Shown here: piece after piece, positions 17,532 to 26,662 of the stretch
Layout: each line of letters begins with the position of its first letter
How positions within the stretch are numbered: the stretch's first letter is position 1
Source: Armatimonadota bacterium
GTDB lineage: Bacteria > Armatimonadota > HRBIN16
Direction: 5' to 3'
Length of the DNA stretch: 64,000 nt
Assembly (NCBI GenBank): GCA_026003175.1
Contig: BPGT01000001.1
Span: 434,001 to 498,000 of the forward strand
Position numbers and translations under genes: made by a program
Notes under the pieces: model-generated
The model's input: only the letters and a program-made list of their open reading frames with translations
Told to the model about the DNA's origin: nothing
Database searches by the model: none

Positions 17532-20500
17532 TCACCGCAATCGGAGCATCATCTTGCGAACAGCATACACCTCCACCTCGCCCAGCAAACCCGATGGGCG
17601 CAGGGGAGCATCCCGGTTCCAGTGCTTCCAGGTGGTGAAGGTCAATCGCTGGGGTACGGGGCGCGGCTTGCCCTCCACGAACCACTGTGGGAAGGCTTTG
17701 AGCCGACTTCCCTCCCACTCACAATCGTCGGGATACTGTTCGTCGCCAATAAGGCGGTTCACCCACAGGTTCGTGACGTGTACCTCCAGAAGGTTCAGTC
17801 CCGGGCGCACCGCGCGGGTGATGTCTACCCGGAACGGTGGTTTCCACAGGATGCCCAGATACTTGCCGTTTAGCCATACCTCGCACAGGTTCTTCACCTC
17901 ACCCAGCGAGAGGTATAACCTGCGATCAGGCGTAATCAGAGAAGGCGGTATCTGAATCATCTTCTCGTAGCGGGCAGTACCGGAGAAGTAGCGCACGCCG
18001 GGGTCGGGATACTCTGTCCACGAGACAAGACGGTCAAACACCACCTGCTCTGGCGCGCCCCAGCCTTTGGGGAAGTGCACCGTCCACTTGCCCTGCACGG
18101 TGATCGCTTGCGCCGGATTATCCGCTCTGACACGGATTATCTTCCCGCCGGACGTTTGCAGCTCGTATGTGCCTGCTCGCCATGCCAGCAGTTCCGCTTT
18201 GCCTTTCGAATCGACACGCAGCTCATACGCGGGGATGACACTTGCTCCTTCCCGTTCGGGAATCTCTAAATCGGCGTTCTCGTTGACGACGGCAGTGTAC
18301 TGCTTACCGTCCAGGGTGTACTCCACGCGCAGACGTTTGTAGTGCAAGGGGGTGGGGTCTCCGCCCATTGTGGAGTTGTTTATGTTGACCGATAGTGTGC
18401 CGTTGTGTACGAACGTCCGCAGGCGTTCAGTGACATCTGCACCGCCAGCACCGTCCACCGCCTCATACACCGCCCGGCGGATAACCAGCTGACTCGGCTT
18501 GCGCTGGACGGCGCCGGGGGCGCGAACCAGGGTGAAGTGCCATGCTGGCTGTACCGACTTGCGGAACACCACAAACACCGAACCCGCCGGCTCCAATCGC
18601 AACGGCACTATAGTGCGTCCTCCCTGCACGCGGTATACAGGCGCGGGTTCTATCACACCGGTATCGGGGTGCCAGAGCTGGGGCATTTTACCGCTTACAC
18701 GGAAGACGGCTTCTACCTCCTCTGTGTGCTGCCTCTGGTTTGACACAAAGTAGATATCCGTATCGCCCACGACGCGATGAATAAACTCCAGCCGACTGCC
18801 CGCAGAGCTTTCGAAGTCGGGCTGCACCTTTCTCTCTGCAAGCACCTGCACCACGTCTTTGCCCCAGACCACCTTGCCCTTGCCGTAAGCGTGCTCCTTC
18901 ACGTTTACGCCGTCGTAGTTGCCCCATACTTCATCCGCTAGACGGCGCACCTCTTCGTCGCACTGCGGGTATCCGCTCAGGCTGGGCGACTTTTCGGGCT
19001 TGGGACCGACGATGGTAGCCCCTGCCCGTACCAGCTCCGCCACCTTGCGCAGCACACGTGGCGTCATGAAACGGCTATCCGGCAGCACCAGCACACGGTA
19101 GGTCATCCCGCTGGGCAGAGCGATTCTACCGTTGCGCACGGTCGCCTGCAGTAATACCTCTTTGTTCAGGCAGTCGTAGTCGTAGCCTTTCGCACGCAGG
19201 TCGGGACGGAACGGTGCGGAAATCGGTTGATGCTCGCCCACATAGATGGCAATGTCTGCCACAAACTGCCCCTGCTGTAGCAAATACTGGCATCGGGCGA
19301 GGTACCTCAGCCATGCCCTACCCTGCTCCCACCAGGTGTTGGTGCGCTCGAAATGAAAGCCCCAGGGTCCCATGGTCATGCCCGGCTTGACGTTCAGCCA
19401 AGGCTGATGCGCGTAGCGGTGGAAAATGAAGCGGTTGACACCTAGGCAGAAGATATGGTCGCCGAGCGCCTTCATGGAGTAGGGGTCGTTCTGCCATCTG
19501 CCCATTTCCGGGGTGGCGGTGAAGGACTCCGCTCCAACAACGGTTCTGCCGTAGATATGTGCCGAGGATGCCGCCAGCTTAGCGGTTTCATGCGCCCCGC
19601 CGCCTATCCAGAACTCGCCCATCGGGATGTTAGCGCGTCCACCTGCTGCGAGGTCGTCAAACGTGCCGTTGCCGTACGGCTCGGTGGAGAACAGCAGTCC
19701 CTGCTTCCGGCAGAGGTTGGCGAAGTGCCCGTAGTAGTTCTCCACGAACAGCTCCGAAACGGTCTGGCGCACATCCCACAGGAACCGTTCGGAGATTTCG
19801 GGCGAACCCACTACGTAGCCCGCGAACACCGGCAGGAAAGGTAGCAGGTCATAGCCTCGTCGTCGGTGGAACTCTTCGCGGAAGCGGGGAGTCCAGTTCT
19901 GGCTGCCTACTTCATAGCTGTCCACCAGCGCGTTGTTCAGCGTTTTGCCCGCGAGAGACCCGATGTCGCGCAATACGGTCGCCATCATGCCGTCGTTCCA
20001 GAATGCATCCAGCGCCTCTTTGCTCATCTTGTCTACTTCCAGCCCGCGCCCTTCGGGGGGTGCCGGGTGGTTATCCTTGCCGGTGGGGGTGTAGCCGATG
20101 CGCAGAATGGTCCAGCTGCCCTCCGGTACGTCCCACTCCAGCCGTCCATCCGCTTGCATCCGTGCGGTCAGGTTCAGCACCCCATCGCGTGGGATAACGC
20201 TGCCGGCAGGAGCAACCGTTTCGACAACAGGCTGGATGCCGTCCTGTCGCTCGTATGCTGCCTTGCCGCGCAGGTTCTGGATGCGCAGGCTACCCTGCGG
20301 GGTAGGGAAGGCGAGTACCGCAATGTCGCGATAGAAGCCCGCCCGCGTTTCAGGCTGGGGCAATACGTCTGAGAAGCGGGCGGGTCCGCGCACCTGTACC
20401 GCCCGCGTGACCACGATGAGCATGGCGTGTTCCGGCTTGACCCAGGGCCCACCGCTGCTAGACCAGCCGGCGCAGTTATGGATGCACAGTTCGATGCCCA

Positions 20501-20804
20501 GCCGATGCGCTTCTCTCACAGCGTGTACAATCATCTCACGCCAGCGGTCGCTCATGAAGGTCACGCCGCCTGATGGCACACCCACATCCACGTTAAATAT
20601 CTGCGCCCCGCCGACGCCCACCCGCTTCATCGCCTCCAGGTCGGCAGTGATGCCCTCTTTGCTGATATTATCGTTCACCCAGTGCCACCAAGTATGCGGT
20701 TTGGCGGAGTTCGGCGGGTTGCGAAAGCCTTCTTCCAGCGGGGCTGCTACACACCCTGCGACAAGCAAGCAAATAGCTACCCCTGCCATCGTTATTGTGC
20801 GCAT
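17532..20804 (-). CDS. GH106-like alpha-L-rhamnosidase lipoprotein
   Basis: 1090 residues. The N-terminus has a lipoprotein signal with lipobox LVAGC near residue 18. HTWWHWVNDNISKEGITADL, RVGVGGAQIFNVDVG and the long catalytic domain are typical of glycoside hydrolase family 106, which releases rhamnose from pectin side chains and other polysaccharides. The C-terminal 150 residues form a beta-sandwich (YLSLGEVKNLCEVWLNGKYL, a galactose-binding-like module). The ATG at 20804 is chosen for AGGGTGAG upstream. The ThuA-domain and Gfo/Idh/MocA genes upstream on the same strand form a sugar-utilisation group with it. Confidence 0.85.
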   Translation of the reverse strand: MRTITMAGVAICLLVAGCVAAPLEEGFRNPPNSAKPHTWWHWVNDNISKEGITADLEAMKRVGVGGAQIFNVDVGVPSGGVTFMSDRWREMIVHAVREAHRLGIELCIHNCAGWSSSGGPWVKPEHAMLIVVTRAVQVRGPARFSDVLPQPETRAGFYRDIAVLAFPTPQGSLRIQNLRGKAAYERQDGIQPVVETVAPAGSVIPRDGVLNLTARMQADGRLEWDVPEGSWTILRIGYTPTGKDNHPAPPEGRGLEVDKMSKEALDAFWNDGMMATVLRDIGSLAGKTLNNALVDSYEVGSQNWTPRFREEFHRRRGYDLLPFLPVFAGYVVGSPEISERFLWDVRQTVSELFVENYYGHFANLCRKQGLLFSTEPYGNGTFDDLAAGGRANIPMGEFWIGGGAHETAKLAASSAHIYGRTVVGAESFTATPEMGRWQNDPYSMKALGDHIFCLGVNRFIFHRYAHQPWLNVKPGMTMGPWGFHFERTNTWWEQGRAWLRYLARCQYLLQQGQFVADIAIYVGEHQPISAPFRPDLRAKGYDYDCLNKEVLLQATVRNGRIALPSGMTYRVLVLPDSRFMTPRVLRKVAELVRAGATIVGPKPEKSPSLSGYPQCDEEVRRLADEVWGNYDGVNVKEHAYGKGKVVWGKDVVQVLAERKVQPDFESSAGSRLEFIHRVVGDTDIYFVSNQRQHTEEVEAVFRVSGKMPQLWHPDTGVIEPAPVYRVQGGRTIVPLRLEPAGSVFVVFRKSVQPAWHFTLVRAPGAVQRKPSQLVIRRAVYEAVDGAGGADVTERLRTFVHNGTLSVNINNSTMGGDPTPLHYKRLRVEYTLDGKQYTAVVNENADLEIPEREGASVIPAYELRVDSKGKAELLAWRAGTYELQTSGGKIIRVRADNPAQAITVQGKWTVHFPKGWGAPEQVVFDRLVSWTEYPDPGVRYFSGTARYEKMIQIPPSLITPDRRLYLSLGEVKNLCEVWLNGKYLGILWKPPFRVDITRAVRPGLNLLEVHVTNLWVNRLIGDEQYPDDCEWEGSRLKAFPQWFVEGKPRPVPQRLTFTTWKHWNRDAPLRPSGLLGEVEVYAVRKMMLRLR

Positions 20805-20843
20805 GTCGCTCACCCTTTGCCTCTCGTAGTTTGTCGGACTATC

Positions 20844-21593
20844 TTACACCCTCTTCCCTGCCCACAGCGTCGCGTTGTACAGGATGCGGCGTACAACGGG
20901 ATGGAAGTAGGTGGGCATGGTCTCATGCCCGGGGCGGAAGTAGAACACGCGCCCGATGCCTTCGCCTTGCCCGACTCCTCCACCGGGTCCTGAAGTGAAG
21001 TTCGGGTCTATGCCTTTGCCCACCGTCCAACACAAGCCGGATGGGAAGGTCTCACCGCCCAGCGGGAAGTAGGACTGCAGGATGACCACCAGCGGCGGCG
21101 GTACATCAAAAGGCGCACCATACATCTCCTCGCCGTTCAGCACAAAATCTTCCACCCCCTTAGCAATCGGGTGCCATGGAGCGCACACGCGGATGTGCTC
21201 GTCTTCCGGTGGTTCGTGCTCGCGCCAGCCGCCCTTCAGGTGTCCTGTGCAATTTAGCACTGCGCGAAACGGTTTGGAATAGTGTGCCGAGTGTAGCGCG
21301 ATAAAACCCATGCCTTCCTGTTGCACACGCTCGGCGATTCGGGCTGCCAGCTCGTCTTTCACCTCGCCATGCCGGGCGTGTCCCCACCACATCAGCACGT
21401 CGGTGTTCGCCAGCAGGTCGGCTGGGCAGCCCTGTTCTGGTTCGTCGAGGTTGGCGATGCGCACATCCAGCACACTCTCTTTGTCCAGCTCTCTTAAGCC
21501 TTCCGCCACCGCGCCGTTGATGCTGTGTGGGTAGATGGTTTTAGGCGCATGTGGCGGGTTCTCATCCCATACCAGAACACGTAGTTTACTCAT
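20844..21593 (-). CDS. ThuA-domain protein (trehalose-utilisation-like)
   Basis: 249 residues starting MSKLRVLVWDENPPHAP. The class I glutamine-amidotransferase-like fold of ThuA is visible in DVLMWWGHARHGEV, GFIALHSAHYSKPFRAVL and CAPWHPIAKGVEDF. ThuA proteins are linked genetically to disaccharide catabolism, but their reaction is not firmly established. GGAGGAAAAGCAGAAG precedes the ATG at 21593, which is preferred over an ATG twelve codons earlier. It is 32 nt downstream of the Gfo/Idh/MocA gene and 39 nt upstream of the GH106 gene, so all three are probably co-transcribed. Confidence 0.85.
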   Translation of the reverse strand: MSKLRVLVWDENPPHAPKTIYPHSINGAVAEGLRELDKESVLDVRIANLDEPEQGCPADLLANTDVLMWWGHARHGEVKDELAARIAERVQQEGMGFIALHSAHYSKPFRAVLNCTGHLKGGWREHEPPEDEHIRVCAPWHPIAKGVEDFVLNGEEMYGAPFDVPPPLVVILQSYFPLGGETFPSGLCWTVGKGIDPNFTSGPGGGVGQGEGIGRVFYFRPGHETMPTYFHPVVRRILYNATLWAGKRV

Positions 21594-21625
21594 CTTCTGC
21601 TTTTCCTCCGTAATGTTCTTGTTGC

Positions 21626-22657
21626 TCAAGCGTCTTCGCCCATTATCTCTTTTCGGGTGACTTCACGCCCTTCCTGCACCGAGCGATAACCTGCTTCGAT
21701 CAGTGCGACCACCTGCAGGTTGTGTCTACCGCTGCACAGGTAGGGCTTGCCCTCTTCCAGAGAGCGGACGTAGTGCAACATAGCGTTGCTGAAGGCGTCG
21801 GGAAACCATTTGCCGGTGAAGCGGGGACGTATCTCGGCGGGTGGGTCAACGGTGACAATGACCACATCCTCGCTGGATCCTGTTATCGCGCCCTTATCGC
21901 CCTGAATCACCACCTCTTCCACAGAGTGCGGACGCGGTAGATGCCCCCGATAGCACCAGTTGTTGATGATGCACGCCTGCATTCCACTCTCAAAGCGGAT
22001 GTTCATCACGTTCCATGTGTCGCCAACAGTACCTTTCTGCGATGGGTCACGTCCCATAATGGCATAGGCGCTGTGCCAGCTGCCGAACCAGTGCACCACC
22101 AGCGCAAGGTGATGCACACCCATGTCGCTAAGCACCCAGCGTTCCTGCTTGCCGTAGAAGGGGTGTCCGCTCAGGTCAGACCAGCTGCGGTTCTCTATCT
22201 GGCAGTAGTACGGCGTGCCGATAGCCCCCTCTTGCAGATACCGCTCCATCGCCTGAAAGCCCGGCACGAACACCGAGTTCTGATTGACCATCAGCGGGAT
22301 ACCCGCCTCTTCGGCGATGTGCACCAGCTTTTTGGCGTTCTCGTAGTACTGCTCCAGCGGTTTCTGCACGAACAGCGCTTTGCCGTACTGAGCTGCCCAG
22401 CGGAAAATCGGCTCGCGGACGTGCAGGAAATGCGGCGCTGCCACATCCACAATCTTGACGTCAGGATGGGCAATCAGAGATTCTACATCGGTGGTAGCGA
22501 TAGGCAACGTCCACTTTTGCTGCATCAGCTTCACCCGTTCGGGGTCGATATCCGCCCCACCGATCACCCTCAGTCCAGCATTATGGTATGCCTGAAGATG
22601 CACGTTGGCGATACCGCCCAGCCCAATGATACCAATGCCCCATTGTTCGATCGCCAT
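21626..22657 (-). CDS. Gfo/Idh/MocA-family oxidoreductase
   Basis: 343 residues. A Rossmann motif (GIIGLGGIANVHLQAY) lies near the start and the catalytic-domain pattern DMGVHHLALVVHWFG (about residues 180-195) is present. The usual EKP motif reads QKP (LFVQKPLEQ), so the first position of the conserved triad is changed; the lysine is retained. These NAD(P)-dependent enzymes oxidise or epimerise sugars and inositols in the cytoplasm. It leads the cluster with ThuA and the rhamnosidase. Confidence 0.88.
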   Translation of the reverse strand: MAIEQWGIGIIGLGGIANVHLQAYHNAGLRVIGGADIDPERVKLMQQKWTLPIATTDVESLIAHPDVKIVDVAAPHFLHVREPIFRWAAQYGKALFVQKPLEQYYENAKKLVHIAEEAGIPLMVNQNSVFVPGFQAMERYLQEGAIGTPYYCQIENRSWSDLSGHPFYGKQERWVLSDMGVHHLALVVHWFGSWHSAYAIMGRDPSQKGTVGDTWNVMNIRFESGMQACIINNWCYRGHLPRPHSVEEVVIQGDKGAITGSSEDVVIVTVDPPAEIRPRFTGKWFPDAFSNAMLHYVRSLEEGKPYLCSGRHNLQVVALIEAGYRSVQEGREVTRKEIMGEDA

Positions 22658-22780
22658 CTATGAACCTCCTTCGCTCGCTACGACACGGAAGCTGTGTTAC
22701 CACATACGCTCTCATGATTCTTGTTGCGCGGGAGAAGGTTCCTCCGTTCGTGAAACCAACAATGAGGAGGTGGAACAGGA

Positions 22781-22962
22781 TAGTACTTTGTCAAATCTTT
22801 TCCTTAAGATGTGGATGTTGCCCCCGCGATTGAAAATCGCAGGCAACAGGCAACGAAACTTGCTCACGCAGGTTATCCACCCCCGAAGGGGATTTTGTGG
22901 TTGTTGCCCGCGACTTCCAGTCGCCGGGCGTTCTATAACAATTTTGAGCCTTGACAGACTAC
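22781..22962. mobile_element. MITE-like interspersed repeat, copy 2 (complete)
   Basis: Same architecture as the copy at 15651-15835 and in the same orientation: left end TAGTACTTTGTCAAATC, internal hairpins (GCGATTGAAAATCGC, GCGACTTCCAGTCGC, CCCCCGAAGGGG), and right end CCTTGACAGACTACC. It occupies most of the gap between the Gfo/Idh/MocA start and the ackA stop. Confidence 0.75.
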
Positions 22963-22974
22963 CAGGTCTAAGCG

Positions 22975-24120
22975 TTAACTTCGCAATCCCTGCGCCAGCT
23001 TGCGTGTCTCCTCGGCAATCACGCGCTCCTCGTCGGTTGGCACTACATATATTTTGACACGAGATGTGGGGGTGCTGATACACCTTTCTCCCTTGCCCTT
23101 GCGGTTGGCGATTTCGTCGATCTCCACGCCCAGATACCCTAATGAGGCACACACCCGGCTGCGCACGGCCGCGCTATTCTCGCCAATACCCGCTGTGAAG
23201 GCAATGGCGTGCACGCCGTTCATCGCAGCGGCGTACGCGCCGATGTATTTGATAACACGGTAACAGAATACCTCAAAAGCAGTCTGCGCTTTAGTATCTC
23301 CAGCGGCAGCGCGCGCCTCCACATCGCGCATATCCGACACCCCCGCCAGCGCAAGCAAACCGCCCTCTTTGTTAATCAAGCGGTCTATGCGGTCTGCATC
23401 CCAGCCCAGCGTGCGTTGCAGGTGCAGGATTATCGCCGGGTCGATATCGCCGGAGCGGGTTCCCATCACCAGACCCTCAGCAGGGGTCATGCCCATGCTG
23501 GTATCTACGCTTTTACCGTCCAGCACCGCGGTGATACTGCTTCCATTGCCCAGATGGCAGCAGATCACTTTGCTGGGCGCTTGCAAAGCGTTCTCCTGCT
23601 CCAGCAGCTCTATCACTCGCTGCGAGACGTAGCGATGCGACGTGCCGTGAAAGCCATATCGGCGGATACCGTATTTTTCGCGCAGTTCATAGGGCAGGGC
23701 GTACAGGTAAGCATGCGGTGGCAGAGTGTGGTGGAAAGCAGTGTCGAACACTGCTACCTGTATCGCCTGAGGCGCCAGATCCATGCAGGCACGGATACCT
23801 AACAGGTTAGGTGGATTGTGTAGAGGAGCCAGGTTGGCGCACTCCTCCACCGCCTGAATCACCTCTGGCGTAATCACTACCGCTCCTGTGAACTTTTCGC
23901 CGCCGTGTACCACGCGGTGCCCAATGGCGTGGATCTCTTCTATCGGCAAGCCACCTTCCATCTCGCTGAGGTGCGCGAACATCTGCTGCACTGCCACCAT
24001 GTGATTTGGGGTCTCTGTGCTGCCTACCCGCTCTATCAAACCTCGCGCTCGCTCCTGCGAGTCACTGAACAAGCGGTATTTCACCGACGAACTACCGCAA
24101 TTCACTACCAATATATTCAC
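22975..24120 (-). CDS. ackA: Acetate kinase
   Basis: 381 residues beginning at a GTG (VNILVVNCGSSSVKYRLF) with GGAGG nine bases upstream. The upstream extension of the frame is out of character with the family and is left out. YGFHGTSHRYVSQR and CHLGNGSSITAV are the two acetate-kinase signatures. It makes ATP and acetate from acetyl phosphate, or the reverse. No phosphotransacetylase gene is adjacent; gpsA lies 126 nt upstream on the same strand. Confidence 0.96.
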   Translation of the reverse strand: MNILVVNCGSSSVKYRLFSDSQERARGLIERVGSTETPNHMVAVQQMFAHLSEMEGGLPIEEIHAIGHRVVHGGEKFTGAVVITPEVIQAVEECANLAPLHNPPNLLGIRACMDLAPQAIQVAVFDTAFHHTLPPHAYLYALPYELREKYGIRRYGFHGTSHRYVSQRVIELLEQENALQAPSKVICCHLGNGSSITAVLDGKSVDTSMGMTPAEGLVMGTRSGDIDPAIILHLQRTLGWDADRIDRLINKEGGLLALAGVSDMRDVEARAAAGDTKAQTAFEVFCYRVIKYIGAYAAAMNGVHAIAFTAGIGENSAAVRSRVCASLGYLGVEIDEIANRKGKGERCISTPTSRVKIYVVPTDEERVIAEETRKLAQGLRS

Positions 24121-24246
24121 CGAAAGGTTCCTCCGGGTGTTTATCTGTGGCTTTTTCCGCTTCGTATATTTGGTGCATGGTGGGGTCTTCTCCTGCAAGG
24201 CGATGCACAACATACGGATAGCCTGGCGGGTGTGGCTGGAAGCAGG

Positions 24247-25284
24247 TCAACCGGCGGCGTTCTCCTCTTGCCTGCCGCTCCACCATTCCTCTTTGGGGGT
24301 GCGTAGCATCAGCTCACGGATGGCGTCACGGGGGTTCAGTCGCCCGTCCAGCACCGCGCGGATGGTCTGCGCGATGGGCATCTCGATACCCAGCCGCTGC
24401 GCCAGCCCGCACACCGCGAAGGTGGTGGGTACGCCTTCGGCAACCTGCTTCAGCTCCTGCAGGATTTGCATCAGTGGTTTGCCCTGTGCCAGTCCATGCC
24501 CCACCCGCCAGTTTCGGCTCAAGTGGCTGGATGCGGTGGCGAACAGGTCACCTACGCCCGATAGCCCCATGAAGGTACGTTCCTCTGCTCCTAGCGCCAC
24601 ACCCAGCCGCACCATCTCCGCCAACCCGCGCGTGACGAACGCTGCTTTGGAGTTATCACCAAAACCCATGCCGTCGCTGATGCCTGCGCCGATGGCGAGC
24701 ACGTTCTTCAGCGCGCCACCCAGCTCCACGCCCGTCACGTCGCGATTGGTATATACGCGGAAAGAGGGATGCATGAACAACGTCTGTGCCTGCTTCGCTG
24801 CCTCCGGTGAGGAAGATGCCACCACCGTTGCCGTGGGGATTTCGCGAGCCAGCTCCAGCGCGAGGTTGGGACCAGATAGCACCACGAGGTCGCCGCAGCG
24901 ATCACCTAATGTCGCCTGCAATACCTGGGAGGGGCGACTGCCGTCTGCTTCCAAGCCTTTCGCGGCGGAGATAATCAGTCGTGGAGCAGAGAGGCATTCT
25001 CGGACAGTGGATGCCACCTCGCGCAGTGCGCCAGCAGGCACGGCGAACACCAGCACCTCTGCCTCGCCAACGGCATATTCCACATCGCTGGTGGGGTTCA
25101 CCGAAGGGGGCAGAGCGAAGCCGGGCAGGTAGCGCGGGTTCTGACCTTCGCGCCGAATGGCTTGCGCCAGCCCAGCATCGCGCGCCCACAGCGCTACCTG
25201 CACCCCTTTCTTGCCGAGCAGCAGAGCCAGCGCAGTGCCCCAGCTCCCCGCCCCTAAAACCGCTACCGAAGGCAACTCAGGCAC
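24247..25284 (-). CDS. gpsA: Glycerol-3-phosphate dehydrogenase [NAD(P)+]
   Basis: 345 residues. GAGSWGTALALLL is the NAD(P)-binding motif; SGPNLALELARE, NVLAIGAGISDGMGFGDNSK (with the catalytic lysine earlier in GGALKN) and GVGDLFATASSHLSRN are family signatures. It supplies sn-glycerol 3-phosphate for phospholipid synthesis in the cytoplasm. It starts at GTG 25284 inside the end of apgM (8-nt overlap) with AGGAG upstream. Confidence 0.96.
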   Translation of the reverse strand: MPELPSVAVLGAGSWGTALALLLGKKGVQVALWARDAGLAQAIRREGQNPRYLPGFALPPSVNPTSDVEYAVGEAEVLVFAVPAGALREVASTVRECLSAPRLIISAAKGLEADGSRPSQVLQATLGDRCGDLVVLSGPNLALELAREIPTATVVASSSPEAAKQAQTLFMHPSFRVYTNRDVTGVELGGALKNVLAIGAGISDGMGFGDNSKAAFVTRGLAEMVRLGVALGAEERTFMGLSGVGDLFATASSHLSRNWRVGHGLAQGKPLMQILQELKQVAEGVPTTFAVCGLAQRLGIEMPIAQTIRAVLDGRLNPRDAIRELMLRTPKEEWWSGRQEENAAG

Positions 25285-26530
25285 CGAACTTCTCCTGCAC
25301 GTTCAACAGGCTGGTGAGCATCGGCACAAGGTCTTTGCCCCGGATGCGTCCCAAACCACCCCGTGCACATGCCCGCTCGCCGAACTGTGTGACCTCATCG
25401 GTGCGCACTTCCGGTCCCCACAGCACTATCGGAACCGGCTCACCCGTATGGTCGCCGAAGGAGCAGGCGGTGGTATGGTCGGCGGAGACCACAATAAAGG
25501 TGGTAGCAGGGTCAATCTGCATCAGTAGCCAGCCCAGCATGGCATCGATACGCTGGATGATATCCACCTTCGCCTGTGGGTTGTGGTCGTGTGCGGCGAC
25601 ATCAGGTCCTTTCACGTTGCACAGCACGAAGGTATGCTCCTGTAGCGCTTCTGCCACCTTGCGCCCCATCGCCATCACGTCGCTGTCCAGCCCACCAGTG
25701 GCTTCGGGTACCTCCAGTACCTTCAGCCCCACGAAGCGGGCAATGCCTTTAATCAGTCCCGTTTCCGCCACGCATGCCCCAACCAGCTTGTGATGCGTGT
25801 TGAAGTCGGGGATGCTGGGTGCGATGCCAGCACCGCGCGGCAGAATAATGTTAGCAGGTTTCAAGCCCTGCTCGATTCGCTTCCGATTCACAGGGTGGTC
25901 CTTCAGCTTCTCGTAGCTGATACGCACGAACTGGTTCACGATGCGGGCGGTGCGTCGCGCGGCAGCGTCATCGGGGTCTATCGCCTGCACCTCGTGTACC
26001 TTTTCGCCCTCGGCGTGCGGGTCAGCATCGGTGATTTTGGGCGACAGCCCCGGCCCGCGCAGAATGAGCGCGCCTCGGTGCGCCACCGACTCCTTAAAGA
26101 ACACCTGCACGTCCTCGATAAAGATGCCGTTCACCTGTGCCGCCAGCTGGTCGGTGCCTTCGGTGATGCGTCCGGCGCGTCGGTCCAGCACCACCATGTT
26201 CTCGTCCACCGTGCTGAAGTTACAACGGAAGGCGATGTCGCCTCCGCGCACCTCCATCCCTACGCCGAGCGCCTCGAAAGGTCCGCGTCCGGTGTATACA
26301 GCGTAGGGATCGTAGCCCAGCAGAGCGAGATGCCCCGTGTCGCTGCCCACGCGCACGCCGGGCGCAATCAGGTCCATCAAGCCCGTTTCGCCCTCAGCGG
26401 CGAGGCGGTCCATGTTGGGTGTATGCGCGGCTTCGATAGGGGTCTTGCCGCCTAAGGCGGGATGCGGCCGGTCTGCCATCCCGTCGCCGATAAGCACAAT
26501 CGCTTTGCGGGTTTCGGAAGATGCTGCCAT
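25277..26530 (-). CDS. apgM: Cofactor-independent phosphoglycerate mutase, archaeal type
   Basis: 417 residues of the alkaline-phosphatase superfamily. IVLIGDGMADRPHPALGGKTP, then SDTGHLALLGYDP, and VSADHTTACSFGDHTGEPVP are typical of the ApgM group found in archaea and some deep-branching bacteria, distinct from GpmI (about 510 residues). It interconverts 3- and 2-phosphoglycerate with bound divalent metal. gpsA is encoded directly downstream with an 8-nt overlap. Confidence 0.93.
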   Translation of the reverse strand: MAASSETRKAIVLIGDGMADRPHPALGGKTPIEAAHTPNMDRLAAEGETGLMDLIAPGVRVGSDTGHLALLGYDPYAVYTGRGPFEALGVGMEVRGGDIAFRCNFSTVDENMVVLDRRAGRITEGTDQLAAQVNGIFIEDVQVFFKESVAHRGALILRGPGLSPKITDADPHAEGEKVHEVQAIDPDDAAARRTARIVNQFVRISYEKLKDHPVNRKRIEQGLKPANIILPRGAGIAPSIPDFNTHHKLVGACVAETGLIKGIARFVGLKVLEVPEATGGLDSDVMAMGRKVAEALQEHTFVLCNVKGPDVAAHDHNPQAKVDIIQRIDAMLGWLLMQIDPATTFIVVSADHTTACSFGDHTGEPVPIVLWGPEVRTDEVTQFGERACARGGLGRIRGKDLVPMLTSLLNVQEKFGA

Positions 26531-26662
26531 TGGGTCAACCTCCTGGTGGGAATACTGCTCCTTTCACTTCCGCATGAGAAGGGCGATTTCCTGTTTGCGC
26601 ATGAGAGGAAGGTATCCGACACGACACGAATGAAATAAAGAGGATATCAGGGAGGCCTCGCT